DNA of 64,000 bases. Source: Comamonas sp. lk (lineage in GTDB: Bacteria; Pseudomonadota; Gammaproteobacteria; Burkholderiales; Burkholderiaceae_C). The position numbers and the translations under genes were made by a program. The notes below the pieces were generated by a model. It was not told the DNA's origin. It saw only the letters and a program-made list of their open reading frames with translations, and did no database searches. Shown piece after piece: positions 16,849 to 26,454 of this stretch (positions within the stretch are counted from its first letter, which is position 1; every line of letters starts with the position of its first letter). The stretch spans positions 1 through 64,000 of the forward strand of contig CAMAQV010000012.1 in the NCBI GenBank assembly GCA_945860595.1. The letters run 5' to 3'.

Positions 16849-19281
16849 TCAATGGGTAACCGGTGTGGCAGGACTCGCCACCACCGCAACGTCAATGGCG
16901 GCAGGCACTGCCGGCACATCATCAGGCAAGGGCACCGGTTGATGCACCAGCGCGTGCTCCAGAACCTGATCGATCCAGCGAACGGGGATTATTTTCAAAC
17001 CGGCTTTGACGTTGTCCGGTATTTCCTGCAAGTCCTTGGCATTCGTCTCGGGTATCAGCACGGTACGGATGCCGCCGCGCAGCGCAGCGAGCAGCTTTTC
17101 TTTGAGTCCACCAATCTCCGTGATTTCCCCACGCAGGGTGATTTCGCCAGTCATGGCCACATCGCCCCGCACGGCGATACCGGTGAGGGCAGATACAAAA
17201 GCAGTTGCCATCGCGGCACCAGCGCTGGGGCCGTCTTTTGGGGTGGCGCCGTCCGGGACATGGATGTGGATGTCTTTCTTTTCAAACACTTCATCCTTGA
17301 TGCCGAGAACCTTGGCACGGCTGCGAACGACGGTACGGGCTGCTTCCACCGACTCCTTCATCACATCACCCAAGGAACCGGTTCGCGTAATGACCCCCTT
17401 GCCTGCCGTAATCGCAGCCTCGATTGTCAGCAAGTCGCCGCCTACCTCCGTCCAAGCCAATCCACACACTTGTCCGACCTGGTTGTGGTCTTCGGCACGC
17501 CCGTAGGTGTGTTTGCGCACACCGAGAAAATCGTTGAGCTTGTCTGCCGTCACGACAATTTGGCCGCTCATCTTTTTGAGCAAGAGGCCCTTAACGACCT
17601 TGCGGCAAATCTTGGACAGCTCACGCTCCAGAGAGCGCACCCCGGCCTCGCGCGTGTAGTAGCGCACGATGTCGCGCACGGCCGCCTCTTCTATCAACAA
17701 CTCTTCAGCCTTCACCCCGTTGTTTTTCATCTGCTTGGGCAGCAGGTAGGTAATGGCGATATTGGTCTTTTCATCCTCGGTGTAGCCCGACAGGCGGATG
17801 ACCTCCATGCGGTCCAGCAGCGCCGGCGGAATCTTCATGGAGTTGGAGGTTGCGACAAACATCACGTCGCTCAGGTCGTAGTCGACTTCCACGTAATGGT
17901 CGCCGAATTTATGGTTTTGCTCAGGGTCCAGTACCTCCAGCAGTGCACTGCTGGGGTCGCCTCGGAAGTCAGTGCCCAATTTGTCGATTTCGTCCAGCAA
18001 AAACAGGGGGTTGCGGGTTCCGACCTTGGTCAGGCTCTGCAGCACTTTACCGGGCATAGCACCGATATACGTGCGCCGGTGCCCGCGTATTTCCGCTTCG
18101 TCACGCATGCCGCCCAGCGCCATGCGAACGTACTTGCGCCCGGTCGCCTTGGCAATCGACTGGCCCAGCGAGGTTTTGCCCACACCCGGAGGCCCAACCA
18201 GACACAAAATAGGGGCTTTTACCTTGTCGACCCGCTGCTGAACCGCGAGGTACTCCAGGATGCGGTCTTTGACTTTATCGAGCCCGTAATGGTCCTGGTT
18301 CAGCACAGTTTCCGCATTACCCAGATCATGTTTGATCTTGGTTTTAGCGCGCCAGGGCAAGCCCACCAAGACATCAATGTAATTGCGTACCACCGTGGCC
18401 TCGGCTGACATGGGGGACATCAGACGCAGCTTCTTCAATTCACCCTCCGCCTTTTTCAAGGCTTCGGCGGGCATTTTGGCAGCTTTGATTTTCTTCTCAA
18501 TCTCTTCAATGTCCGCACCGTCTTCACCGTCACCGAGTTCTTTTTGAATCGCCTTGACCTGCTCGTTCAAATAGAAATCACGCTGGTTCTTCTCCATCTG
18601 CCGTTTGACCCGACCACGGATTTTCTTGTCCACATTCAGAATATCGACCTCGCGCTCAATCTGCTCAAACAGATTCTCCAGACGCTGTTGCACATCAGAC
18701 AGCGCCAGTACCGCCTGCTTGTTTTCCAACTTAAGCGGCAGATGCGCGGCAATGGTGTCTGCCAAGCGACCCGAATCATCAATGCTGACGATGGATGTGA
18801 GAATTTCTGGAGGAATTTTTTTGTTCAGTTTGACGTACTGGTCAAACTGCTGCATCACCGCGCGGCGCAAGGCCTCCATTTCGCTCGAGGCTTCAGCAGG
18901 AAGTTGCGCCTGCTCCGCCTCCATCGGCGTCAGACTGGCTACAAAATGGGTTTCCAGGTCGGTGATCTTGTTGACCGTGGCGCGCTGATGGCCCTCCACA
19001 AGAACCTTCACCGTTCCGTCAGGCAGCTTGAGCATCTGCAAAATCGTGGAGACGCACCCAACGTCAAACATGTCCCCCACCAAAGGCTCGTCCTTGGACG
19101 CAGTCTTCTGCGCCACCAGCATGATGCGCCGCTCGGACTCCATAGCCGCCTCGAGCGCCTTGATGCTTTTGGAGCGCCCGACAAAGAGCGGGATGACCAT
19201 GTGCGGAAACACCACCACATCGCGCAGGGGCAACATCGGCAGATCCATAGAGGTGGGAGGCAAGGGGGTTTGACCAGACAT
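16849..19281 (-). CDS. lon: ATP-dependent Lon protease
   Basis: Cytosolic AAA+ serine protease that removes misfolded and regulatory proteins. The 810-residue chain has the N-terminal LON substrate domain (1-210), coiled-coil region, AAA+ module with Walker A GPPGVGKTS and Walker B FLLDEID, and the protease domain with catalytic Ser686 (DGPSAG) and Lys729 (GGLKEK). The C-terminal 20 residues are Ala/Val/Pro-rich. It lies 67 nt after clpX in the tig-clpP-clpX-lon cluster and may also have its own promoter in that gap. Confidence 0.98.
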   Translation of the reverse strand: MSGQTPLPPTSMDLPMLPLRDVVVFPHMVIPLFVGRSKSIKALEAAMESERRIMLVAQKTASKDEPLVGDMFDVGCVSTILQMLKLPDGTVKVLVEGHQRATVNKITDLETHFVASLTPMEAEQAQLPAEASSEMEALRRAVMQQFDQYVKLNKKIPPEILTSIVSIDDSGRLADTIAAHLPLKLENKQAVLALSDVQQRLENLFEQIEREVDILNVDKKIRGRVKRQMEKNQRDFYLNEQVKAIQKELGDGEDGADIEEIEKKIKAAKMPAEALKKAEGELKKLRLMSPMSAEATVVRNYIDVLVGLPWRAKTKIKHDLGNAETVLNQDHYGLDKVKDRILEYLAVQQRVDKVKAPILCLVGPPGVGKTSLGQSIAKATGRKYVRMALGGMRDEAEIRGHRRTYIGAMPGKVLQSLTKVGTRNPLFLLDEIDKLGTDFRGDPSSALLEVLDPEQNHKFGDHYVEVDYDLSDVMFVATSNSMKIPPALLDRMEVIRLSGYTEDEKTNIAITYLLPKQMKNNGVKAEELLIEEAAVRDIVRYYTREAGVRSLERELSKICRKVVKGLLLKKMSGQIVVTADKLNDFLGVRKHTYGRAEDHNQVGQVCGLAWTEVGGDLLTIEAAITAGKGVITRTGSLGDVMKESVEAARTVVRSRAKVLGIKDEVFEKKDIHIHVPDGATPKDGPSAGAAMATAFVSALTGIAVRGDVAMTGEITLRGEITEIGGLKEKLLAALRGGIRTVLIPETNAKDLQEIPDNVKAGLKIIPVRWIDQVLEHALVHQPVPLPDDVPAVPAAIDVAVVASPATPVTH

Positions 19282-19322
19282 GTCAATCTTTCATTCAAGA
19301 GGGGTGCACAGGGAACTCCCTG

Positions 19323-19352
19323 CGTATATCAGCCGCAATGGGTGAAATTCAA
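19323..19352 (-). promoter_or_regulatory. Possible sigma-70 promoter for lon
   Basis: On the minus strand TTGAAT, 18 nt, TATACG lie in the clpX-lon gap, the -35 element overlapping the clpX stop codon. The -10 is imperfect; no better sigma-32 match was seen here. Confidence 0.3.
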
Positions 19353-20614
19353 GCCTGCTTGGCGATTTCACGGTATACCAAGAGCGGCGGTTTGTTGTCT
19401 TCAATGGTTTTTTCGTCTACGACTACGCGCTCAACGTTAACGGAATCCGGTAACTCGTACATGGTGTCAATCAGCGACTGCTCAACGATCGACCGCAAGC
19501 CGCGCGCGCCGGTCTTGCGGGCCAGCGCACGCTTGGCAATCGCCTGCAAGGCGGCGGGCAGTATCTCCAGTTCCACGCCCTCCATCGCCAGTAACTTGGC
19601 GTATTGTTTGACGAGCGCGTTCTTCGGTTCGGTCAGGATTTGCACCAGTGCGTCCTGTGTCAATTCCGTCAGGGTCGCCACGACCGGCATGCGGCCAACC
19701 AGCTCCGGTATCAGCCCGAACTTGATCAAATCTTCGGGCTCCACCTCTTTAAATACTTCGGACAAACTGCGCTGCGCCTGGCTTTTAACGGTCGCAGAAA
19801 AGCCGATTCCTGATGACTGGGTGCGGTTATCGATGACTTTTTCCAGTCCGGCAAAAGCACCGCCACAGATGAAAAGAATATTGGTGGTGTCGATCTGCAC
19901 AAAGTCCTGATTTGGGTGTTTGCGTCCCCCTTGGGGCGGGACGCTGGCCATAGTGCCTTCGATCAACTTCAGCAGCGCCTGCTGCACCCCCTCACCCGAG
20001 ACGTCTCGCGTGATGGAGGGGTTGTCTGACTTACGCGAAATCTTGTCGATTTCGTCGATATAGACGATGCCGCGCTGGGCCCGCTCGACATCGTAATTAC
20101 AGGTCTGCAGCAGCTTGAGGACAATGTTCTCCACGTCCTCACCCACGTAACCCGCCTCGGTCAGGGTGGTGGCATCGGCCATGACGAAGGGAACGTCGAG
20201 CATGCGCGCCAGCGTCTGGGCCAGCAAGGTCTTGCCCGAACCAGTAGGGCCGATAAGCAAAATATTGCTTTTTGCCAGCTCCACCTCGTCTTTTTTGGCT
20301 TTATCTTTATGGCGCAAGCGCTTGTAGTGGTTGTAAACCGCCACTGCCAGTGTGCGCTTGGCAGGTTCCTGACCGATCACATAGTTGTCCAGGTTGGCCT
20401 TGATCGCGGCCGGAGTGGGAAGGTCACTACGACCCTCCTTGGCATCTGAAACGCCCGCCGAGTCGTCCCGGATGATTTCGTTGCACAAATCGATGCATTC
20501 ATCGCAAACAAATACCGAGGGCCCCGCGATGAGTTTCTTGACTTCATGCTGACTCTTTCCGCAGAACGAGCAAAAGAGATTCTTCTCGTTAGAGGAGCCT
20601 TTTTTTTCAGCCAT
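19349..20614 (-). CDS. clpX: ClpXP unfoldase subunit ClpX
   Basis: Hexameric AAA+ unfoldase feeding ClpP. The N-terminal zinc-binding domain has four cysteines (CSFCGK near 15 and CDECIDLC near 38). Walker A GPTGSGKT, pore loop GYVGEDVEN, Walker [10 protein letters not shown], the RKH loop ([10 protein letters not shown]) and the ClpP-contact IGF-type loop (SGIGFSA) are visible. 421 residues, normal. It starts 30 nt after clpP. Confidence 0.98.
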   Translation of the reverse strand: MAEKKGSSNEKNLFCSFCGKSQHEVKKLIAGPSVFVCDECIDLCNEIIRDDSAGVSDAKEGRSDLPTPAAIKANLDNYVIGQEPAKRTLAVAVYNHYKRLRHKDKAKKDEVELAKSNILLIGPTGSGKTLLAQTLARMLDVPFVMADATTLTEAGYVGEDVENIVLKLLQTCNYDVERAQRGIVYIDEIDKISRKSDNPSITRDVSGEGVQQALLKLIEGTMASVPPQGGRKHPNQDFVQIDTTNILFICGGAFAGLEKVIDNRTQSSGIGFSATVKSQAQRSLSEVFKEVEPEDLIKFGLIPELVGRMPVVATLTELTQDALVQILTEPKNALVKQYAKLLAMEGVELEILPAALQAIAKRALARKTGARGLRSIVEQSLIDTMYELPDSVNVERVVVDEKTIEDNKPPLLVYREIAKQA

Positions 20615-20644
20615 ATGAAGGTGCTTTATCCATGGGGTTTAGTT

Positions 20645-21274
20645 TCAGGGCCGTTTATCAATTACTGCGTCAACCAGTCCGTACTCTTTTGCTTCCTGGG
20701 CAGACAAATAATAATCGCGTTCTGTATCGTGCTGGATCTTCTCCAAAGGTTGCCCGGTGCGGTCTGCCAATATTTTGTTCAACTGTTCACGCGTTTTCAG
20801 GATTTCACGGGCGTGAATCTCGATTTCAGTGGCCTGGCCCTGGGTCCCGCCCAGCGGTTGGTGGATCATTACCTTGGAATTCGGCAGCGAAAAGCGCTTG
20901 CCTTTGGCTCCGGCAGCCAGCAAAAACGCCCCCATGCTCGCAGCCATACCCACGCACAAGGTTGAAACCTGGGGCTTGATGAAGTTCATTGTGTCAAAAA
21001 TCGCCATGCCGGCGCTGACCGAGCCACCCGGGGAGTTGATGTAAAACGATATGTCCTTATCCGGATTTTCGCTCTCCAGAAACAGCAACTGGGCCACCAC
21101 CAGGTTGGCCACATGGTCATTGACCGGTCCGACCAGAAAAATCACCCGCTCCTTGAGTAATCGGGAATAAATGTCGTAGGAGCGTTCGCCCCGACCAGAC
21201 TGCTCGATGACCATGGGAATCATGCCCAAAGCCTGGGTTTCCTGGGGCTGGTGCCCGACGTATTGGATATTCAT
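20645..21274 (-). CDS. clpP: ATP-dependent Clp protease proteolytic subunit ClpP
   Basis: Serine protease tetradecamer partnered with ClpX. The catalytic triad is Ser113 (GMAASMGAF), His138 (MIHQPLGG) and Asp187 (DTERDYY). 209 residues including a short propeptide. It starts 24 nt after tig, with clpX following by 30 nt, the standard operon. Confidence 0.98.
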   Translation of the reverse strand: MNIQYVGHQPQETQALGMIPMVIEQSGRGERSYDIYSRLLKERVIFLVGPVNDHVANLVVAQLLFLESENPDKDISFYINSPGGSVSAGMAIFDTMNFIKPQVSTLCVGMAASMGAFLLAAGAKGKRFSLPNSKVMIHQPLGGTQGQATEIEIHAREILKTREQLNKILADRTGQPLEKIQHDTERDYYLSAQEAKEYGLVDAVIDKRP

Positions 21275-21298
21275 GCCGACTTTTCTCCGGGGTAGTGC

Positions 21299-22612
21299 TT
21301 ACGAACTTTGCCCCATCAACTCATCAAAGTCGATGTGCTTCTCTTCAACCTTCACCTGGGACAAGATGTGGCCCGTCACGTTGTTTTCAATAACCACCGA
21401 CTCGACTTCCGCCATGCGCTGGCGGTCGCTGTAGTACCAGCGCACGACCTCCGACGGTTTTTCGTAGCTAGCCGCCAGCTCATCAATATGCGCTTTGATT
21501 TGATCGGGCTTGGCCTCCAGATCATGTGTGCGGACCAACTCCGCTACCGTCAGGCCCAAGCGAACCCGCCGCTCGGCCTGAGCGCGGAACATTTCCTGCG
21601 GAATCGGTGCCTTGTCAGCGTCCTTGACCCCGCGTTGTTTAAGTTCCTCGCGGGCATTGGCAACCATCCGGTCCATTTCTGACATGACGCTGGATTTGGG
21701 CAAGTCGAACTCCGCTCGCGCTACCAGAGCGTCCATGGCCGCCTGTTTATTGCGGCTCAGCAGTCGAAACTTCACTTCGCGCTCCAGGTTTTTGTGGATA
21801 TCGCTGCGCATGCCCGCCACCGTGCCATCCGGGATGCCCAGGGATTTGGCCATGGCGTCGTCCACCTCAGGCAGATGGGCCGCTTCCAGCTTTTTCAGGG
21901 TCACCATGAAATCTGCGGTCTTTCCGGCCACGTCTTTGCCCTGGTAGTCCTCGGGGAACACCAAGGGGAAGGTTTTGCTCTCACCGATTTTCATACCCCG
22001 GGTGGCGGCCTCAAATTCTTTGAGCATCTGGCCGTCGCCCAGAATGAACTGGAAATCAGCTGCCTTGCCCCCGTCAAACAACTCTCCGTCAATTTTTCCC
22101 TCGAAGTCCACCGTCACGCGATCGGTGTCCTGCGCGGCGCTCTCGAGCGAGCGCTGCGCGAAAGTACGGCGTTGTTTGCGCAGAATATCGATGGTCTTGT
22201 CAATCGCAGCCTGGCTGACCTCGGCATGCACTTTTTCCACCACGGCATCTGACAGGGTGCCAATTTTTACTTCAGGAAACACCTCAAAGACCGCGTCAAA
22301 AGCCATTTCATCGTCAGACGCCGCTGTGGCCTGGGTGATGCTGGGTTGACCAGCCACGCGCAGTTTGGCTTCGTTGGCGGCAGCGCTGAAGGCCTGACCG
22401 ACTTTGTCATTCACCACTTCGTATTGCACTGAGTAACCGTAGCGCTGGGCAACCACGTTCATCGGAACTTTGCCAGGGCGAAAGCCGTCCATCTTGACCG
22501 TGCGGGCCAGTTTGCGCAAACGCACATCAACCTCGCCTTGTATCGCTGCCACCGGCATCGTGAGCGTGATTTTGCGTTCCAGTTTTTCCAAGTTTTCTAC
22601 CACCACGGTCAT
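21299..22612 (-). CDS. tig: Trigger factor (ribosome-associated chaperone, prolyl isomerase)
   Basis: 437-residue chaperone that docks at the ribosome exit tunnel. N-terminal ribosome-binding signature GFRPGKVP (about 43-50), a central FKBP-type PPIase domain (about 155-245, beginning RVTVDFEGKIDGELFDGG) and the helical C-terminal arms. The ATG at 22612 has GAGGAG seven bases upstream; the longer frame to 22627 is discounted. First gene of the tig-clpP-clpX-lon cluster, with tRNA-Leu(UAG) and its terminator directly upstream. Confidence 0.97.
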   Translation of the reverse strand: MTVVVENLEKLERKITLTMPVAAIQGEVDVRLRKLARTVKMDGFRPGKVPMNVVAQRYGYSVQYEVVNDKVGQAFSAAANEAKLRVAGQPSITQATAASDDEMAFDAVFEVFPEVKIGTLSDAVVEKVHAEVSQAAIDKTIDILRKQRRTFAQRSLESAAQDTDRVTVDFEGKIDGELFDGGKAADFQFILGDGQMLKEFEAATRGMKIGESKTFPLVFPEDYQGKDVAGKTADFMVTLKKLEAAHLPEVDDAMAKSLGIPDGTVAGMRSDIHKNLEREVKFRLLSRNKQAAMDALVARAEFDLPKSSVMSEMDRMVANAREELKQRGVKDADKAPIPQEMFRAQAERRVRLGLTVAELVRTHDLEAKPDQIKAHIDELAASYEKPSEVVRWYYSDRQRMAEVESVVIENNVTGHILSQVKVEEKHIDFDELMGQSS

Positions 22613-22630
22613 CGCTGTACTCCTCAAAGC

Positions 22631-22678
22631 AAAAAATTCGGGGCAATCGCCACCGCACCTGCGGCACCGGATTGCCCC
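22631..22678 (-). terminator. Terminator after tRNA-Leu(UAG)
   Basis: On the minus strand GGGGCAATC and GATTGCCCC form a 9-bp stem around a GC-rich loop, followed by a short GAA and six T. It separates the tRNA from tig. Confidence 0.75.
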
Positions 22679-22710
22679 ACTACATCAGGCTTTCGCCCTC
22701 GGAATCAGGT

Positions 22711-22797
22711 TGGTGCGCGGGGGGGGACTCGAACCCCCACAGTATTGCTACCGTCAGGACCTAAACCTGGTGCGTCTACCAATTTCGCCACCCGCGC
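22711..22797 (-). tRNA. tRNA-Leu (anticodon UAG)
   Basis: 87 nt with encoded CCA. Acceptor GCGCGGG/CCCGCGC, anticodon loop TTTAGGT (TAG), long variable arm and T-loop GTTCGAGTC. Confidence 0.95.
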
Positions 22798-22961
22798 GGG
22801 TATTTCAGGTAAGCCGCAGAGTTTAACCTCCTGCTCCTGCTCATGCTCCACCCGTGCAGCAGGCGCAAGAGCGACACGCGCGGGGGCCGGCACTTGCGAC
22901 AAGCTGTGATTATCGATAATGCCCTACGAACCCGGATTTGGCTTTGCAAAGACATGCCGCT

Positions 22962-23801
22962 ATGCCTCAAGTCACCGACCACTACGAAAACTTTCCCGTC
23001 GCGTCTCTGCTGTGTCCGCCGCGCTTGCGCCCAGCGGTTATCGCGCTGTACCACTTCGCGCGAACCGCAGACGACCTGGCCGACGAAGGCGATACCCCCG
23101 CAGCCCAGCGTTTGGACGCTTTAGCCCGCTACCGCACGCAGTTGGCGCATGCCGATCACCGCCCAGTGCCCGCTAACGGTGAATGGGCAGAAGTTTTCGC
23201 GCCGCTGCGCTCGGCCCTGATCCAACACCGCTTCCCGCTTGAGCTGCTAAACGCTTTGCTGGACGCCTTTGTCCAAGACGTGGAAATGACAGACCAACAG
23301 GTGGGCTACGCGGACGAAGCCCACTTGCTGGACTATTGCCGCCGCTCCGCCAATCCGGTGGGGCGCCTGCTGCTGCACCTCTACGACGTGCGCAACCCGC
23401 AGGCACTCACACAAAGCGACGCCATCTGCACCGCCCTGCAGCTGATCAACTTTTGGCAGGACTGCGGCGTGGATTTGTCCCGTGGGCGCTGCTATTTCCC
23501 GGCAAGCTGGATGCGCCAGCACGGCACGGACACCGCCACTTTGCGCAGCGGTGCGGCGCATGGCGGCGAACAGGCGCTGATGGCGCAATGCGTACAGCAC
23601 GCACGCCAGTTGATGGCCAGCGGCGCGCCGCTGGTTCACCAGATTCCCGGGCGCGCGGGGTGGGAACTGCGGCTGGTCGTACAAGGCGGCCTGCGCGTGC
23701 TGGAAAAAGTAGAGCACCTGGGTGCGCAGGTACTGAGCCAGCGTCCCCGCCTGTACGCGCCGGATTACCTGGTGATGGTGTGGCGGGCGCTGCGCATGTA
23801 A
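22962..23801 (+). CDS. hpnC: Hydroxysqualene synthase HpnC
   Basis: Squalene/phytoene synthase-family enzyme that converts presqualene diphosphate to hydroxysqualene in the HpnCDE route. Conserved Asp-rich sites are ARTADDLADE (first) and WQDCGVDLSRGRCYFP (second). The N-terminal HYENFPVASLLCP block is HpnC-like. The ATG at 22962 (279 residues) is preferred to a TTG eight codons upstream. First gene of a three-gene run: hpnD follows after 40 nt. Confidence 0.92.
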   Translation: MPQVTDHYENFPVASLLCPPRLRPAVIALYHFARTADDLADEGDTPAAQRLDALARYRTQLAHADHRPVPANGEWAEVFAPLRSALIQHRFPLELLNALLDAFVQDVEMTDQQVGYADEAHLLDYCRRSANPVGRLLLHLYDVRNPQALTQSDAICTALQLINFWQDCGVDLSRGRCYFPASWMRQHGTDTATLRSGAAHGGEQALMAQCVQHARQLMASGAPLVHQIPGRAGWELRLVVQGGLRVLEKVEHLGAQVLSQRPRLYAPDYLVMVWRALRM

Positions 23802-23841
23802 GCAGCCCTAGCCCACGCAGGCTTGCGGCGACAATCTGTCT

Positions 23842-24681
23842 ATGCGCCCCGAGCAATACGTTCAAGAAAAAGCTGCTGCCTCGGGCAGCAGCTTTTATTA
23901 CGCCTTCCTCTTCCTGCCCGCACCCCGGCGTGCGGCCATAACAGCCTTTTATGCTTTTTGCCGGGAGGTGGACGACGTGGTGGACGATGCGGTGGACATG
24001 GGTGTGGCCGCAACCAAACTCGCTTGGTGGAGCCAGGAAGTCAGCCGTGCGTTCCAAGGCAACCCCACCCACCCTACCCTGCGCGCACTCCTACCCCATG
24101 CGCTCAACTACGGTATTCAGGAGCGGCATTTGCAAGATGTAATTGCCGGTTGCCGCATGGACTTGGAGCAAACCCGTTACCTGGACTACCCCAACCTGCA
24201 GCGCTACTGCCATCTGGTTGCCGGCATCGTGGGCGAGGTATCGGCACGTATCTTCGGCCAAGAGGCGGCTCAGACCACGCAGTACGCCCACAAACTGGGT
24301 CAGGCTTTACAGCTCACCAATATCATCCGTGATGTCGGCGAAGATGCACTTCGTGGAAGAATTTACCTGCCTGTCAATGAGTTGCAGATATTTGATGTCA
24401 AAGCACATGAAGTCATAAAGCGCCAGTACTCCGACCGTTTCACCGCCCTCATGCAGTTTCAGGCGCAGCGCGCCCACGCGCTGTATGACCAGGCGCTGGC
24501 GCTTTTGCCCGAGTCAGACCGTCGCAGCCAGAAGCCCGGTTTGATGATGGCCAGCATTTACCGCACCTTGCTGCGGGAAATCGAGGCCACGCACTTTCAG
24601 GTGCTGCACCAGCGTGTGCGGCTGACGCCGCTGCGCAAGCTGTGGCTGGCTTGGCGTGTGCAGGCCTTGGGGCGGATGTAG
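23842..24681 (+). CDS. hpnD: Presqualene diphosphate synthase HpnD
   Basis: Condenses two farnesyl diphosphates to presqualene diphosphate. Both catalytic Asp-rich motifs are intact: FCREVDDVVDDAVD and NIIRDVGEDALRGRIYLP; the N-terminal SGSSFYYAFLFLP block is characteristic. 279 residues. Between hpnC and hpnE; hpnE begins about 10 nt after its stop. Confidence 0.94.
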   Translation: MRPEQYVQEKAAASGSSFYYAFLFLPAPRRAAITAFYAFCREVDDVVDDAVDMGVAATKLAWWSQEVSRAFQGNPTHPTLRALLPHALNYGIQERHLQDVIAGCRMDLEQTRYLDYPNLQRYCHLVAGIVGEVSARIFGQEAAQTTQYAHKLGQALQLTNIIRDVGEDALRGRIYLPVNELQIFDVKAHEVIKRQYSDRFTALMQFQAQRAHALYDQALALLPESDRRSQKPGLMMASIYRTLLREIEATHFQVLHQRVRLTPLRKLWLAWRVQALGRM

Positions 24682-24691
24682 GCCGGCTGAC

Positions 24692-26089
24692 GTGTTGTCA
24701 TCACCCTCCAAGAATATCGCCGTAGTGGGCGCCGGTTGGGCGGGCATTGCCGCAGCCGTAGACGTCTGCCGAAATGGCCACCAGGTCACCTTGATCGAAT
24801 CCAGCCGTACGCTAGGCGGGCGGGCTCGCGCACTGCCCCGCCGCGCGCACCCGGACCCCGCCGCTGAGGATGCCTGGATGACTCTTGATAACGGCCAACA
24901 CATTCTGCTAGGCGGCTACGCCCAGACCCTGCGTCTGATGGACGCGTTGGGCATTGACAGGGACACGTCCTTTTTGCGCCTGCCCTTGGACTTGCGCGAT
25001 GCGCAGGGCATGGGCCTGCATCTACCCGACAAGGCAAGGCCATGGAACCTGCTGGCTGGTCTGGTCATGGCGCGGGGTTGGACGCTTCGCGACAAGCGCG
25101 CGCTGTTCGACCAGATGCGGGCCTGGCGCAGAAGCGGATTCCTGTGTGCCCCGGGCCGCAGCGTGGCCGATGTATGCAGCGCCCTGCCACCCGCCGTGCG
25201 GCAGACCCTGATAGAGCCGCTGTGCGTTTCTGCCTTGAACACCCTGACCTTCCAAGCCAGTGGCCAGATATTTTTGCGGGTACTGCATGACGCTTTGATG
25301 GGCGATATCGGTCGACGTACGCCCCAGGCTTTTGCCACGTCGGATGTCCTGCTGCCCCGGCGCGACCTGAGCCAGCTGATGCCGGAGCGGGCTGCACGTT
25401 GGCTGGACCTGCGGGGCGCACAGGTGCTGCGCCAACACCGGATCGAGCGGGTAGCCTGGAACGCAGGGCGATGGGATCTGGAAGACGCACATGGCGAACG
25501 CCAGACATTTGACGCGGTCATCTGGGCAACCGCACCCGAACACGCCTTGCAGGTGATCCGTCACAGCGCAGAAACTGCGCCCCCCAATGTCGCGGCCCAC
25601 TTTGCCCGCTGGTGCGCCAGCGCTGAAAAGCTGCGCTACGAGTCCATCGCCACCGTCTACACCTACTCCGCCGGGGCACATTTGCCCCGCCCCTTGCTGC
25701 GGCTAAACCATGCGCCGGGCGCGCCAGCGCAATTCGTGGTGGACCGTGGCGCTATCGGCGATCCCGGCCTATGGGCTTTCGTGATCAGTGCCGCGCGCGG
25801 CGAAAAAACCAGGCTGGAGTTCCAGGTACTGAACCAGGCGCACACCGAATTGGCCGAGCTGCTCGGACCGGAGGGCATCACGGTCGTGCAAACCGTGATC
25901 GAGAAGCGCGCCACATTCGCCTGCACGGCCGGCCTCAAACGCCCAGGCCCCCGGATCGCCCCGGGACTCTTGGCCTGCGGGGATTACACCTATGCACCCT
26001 ACCCGGCCACTCTGGAGGGCGCGGTGCGCAGCGGCCAAATGGCCGCCATGGCGGTGGAGGACTTGGGCGGGTTCAAGTGGAAAGATTGA
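24692..26089 (+). CDS. hpnE: Hydroxysqualene dehydroxylase HpnE (FAD-dependent)
   Basis: Reduces hydroxysqualene to squalene, completing the HpnCDE pathway. The N-terminal dinucleotide-binding fold is VVGAGWAGIAAAV with the acidic strand end LIES; the amine-oxidase-like C-terminus CGDYTYAPYPATLEGAVRSG binds FAD. The frame is open to a GTG at 24656 inside hpnD. I chose the GTG at 24692, just after the hpnD stop (465 residues), because the preceding residues are Cys/Pro/Gly-rich and not family-like. Start is uncertain. No squalene-hopene cyclase gene follows; the run ends at tRNA-Pro. Confidence 0.88.
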   Translation: MLSSPSKNIAVVGAGWAGIAAAVDVCRNGHQVTLIESSRTLGGRARALPRRAHPDPAAEDAWMTLDNGQHILLGGYAQTLRLMDALGIDRDTSFLRLPLDLRDAQGMGLHLPDKARPWNLLAGLVMARGWTLRDKRALFDQMRAWRRSGFLCAPGRSVADVCSALPPAVRQTLIEPLCVSALNTLTFQASGQIFLRVLHDALMGDIGRRTPQAFATSDVLLPRRDLSQLMPERAARWLDLRGAQVLRQHRIERVAWNAGRWDLEDAHGERQTFDAVIWATAPEHALQVIRHSAETAPPNVAAHFARWCASAEKLRYESIATVYTYSAGAHLPRPLLRLNHAPGAPAQFVVDRGAIGDPGLWAFVISAARGEKTRLEFQVLNQAHTELAELLGPEGITVVQTVIEKRATFACTAGLKRPGPRIAPGLLACGDYTYAPYPATLEGAVRSGQMAAMAVEDLGGFKWKD

Positions 26090-26121
26090 GGGAGTCAGTG
26101 CCCATGGAAAGGCATATGAAA

Positions 26122-26154
26122 AAGGCCGTTTGTCGGACTACAACAAACGGCCTT
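26122..26154 (-). terminator. Terminator after tRNA-Pro
   Basis: 12-bp perfect stem (AAGGCCGTTTGT / ACAAACGGCCTT) with a 9-nt loop. On the minus strand a T tract follows (complement of the A run at 26119-26123). It ends tRNA-Pro and probably the whole thrS-to-merR transcript, and faces hpnE. Confidence 0.85.
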
Positions 26155-26165
26155 GACCTCTCAAT

Positions 26166-26242
26166 TGGTCGGTGTGAAAGGATTCGAACCTTCGACCCCT
26201 TGCACCCCATGCAAGTGCGCTACCAGGCTGCGCCACACACCG
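26166..26242 (-). tRNA. tRNA-Pro (anticodon GGG)
   Basis: 77 nt with encoded CCA. Acceptor CGGTGTG/CACACCG, anticodon stem CTTGC/GCAAG with loop ATGGGGT (anticodon GGG), T-loop GTTCGAATC. It closes the merR/ihfA operon, a common beta-proteobacterial arrangement. Confidence 0.96.
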
Positions 26243-26325
26243 AAGCGTATGATTATAGCCCTCGGGTTTCACCTGAGATGGGGTTCGCGGAGCGCTTTGC
26301 CAAGGTGCGCCAAGGGGCTTAGGCC

Positions 26326-26454
26326 TCAATCCACTTCGGCTAACAGGTCGCGAATCTGGAGAAGCTCCTGGCGCACAGCCTGCGACACAAAAGCACGCGG
26401 CCCAAAGGGGTCTTGCGCAGCAGCAGCGCCTCCCCCTACTGAAACGGAGTCGGC
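26326..26454 (-). pseudogene. Severed C-terminal coding remnant of merR
   Basis: Directly after the TAG of merR the same frame stays open for 42 more codons to TGA at 26326-26328, encoding an Ala/Gly linker and then FVSQAVRQELLQIRDLLAEVD, an amphipathic helix resembling the C-terminal end I recall for longer Burkholderiales relatives of this regulator. No start codon with a ribosome site precedes it. Best read as the tail of merR cut off by a nonsense change, unless TAG is read through or is a sequence error. Confidence 0.55.

Noticed and set aside
16831-18408. 525-codon open frame opposite lon
   Set aside because: Same reason; conserved Lon motifs are on the minus strand.
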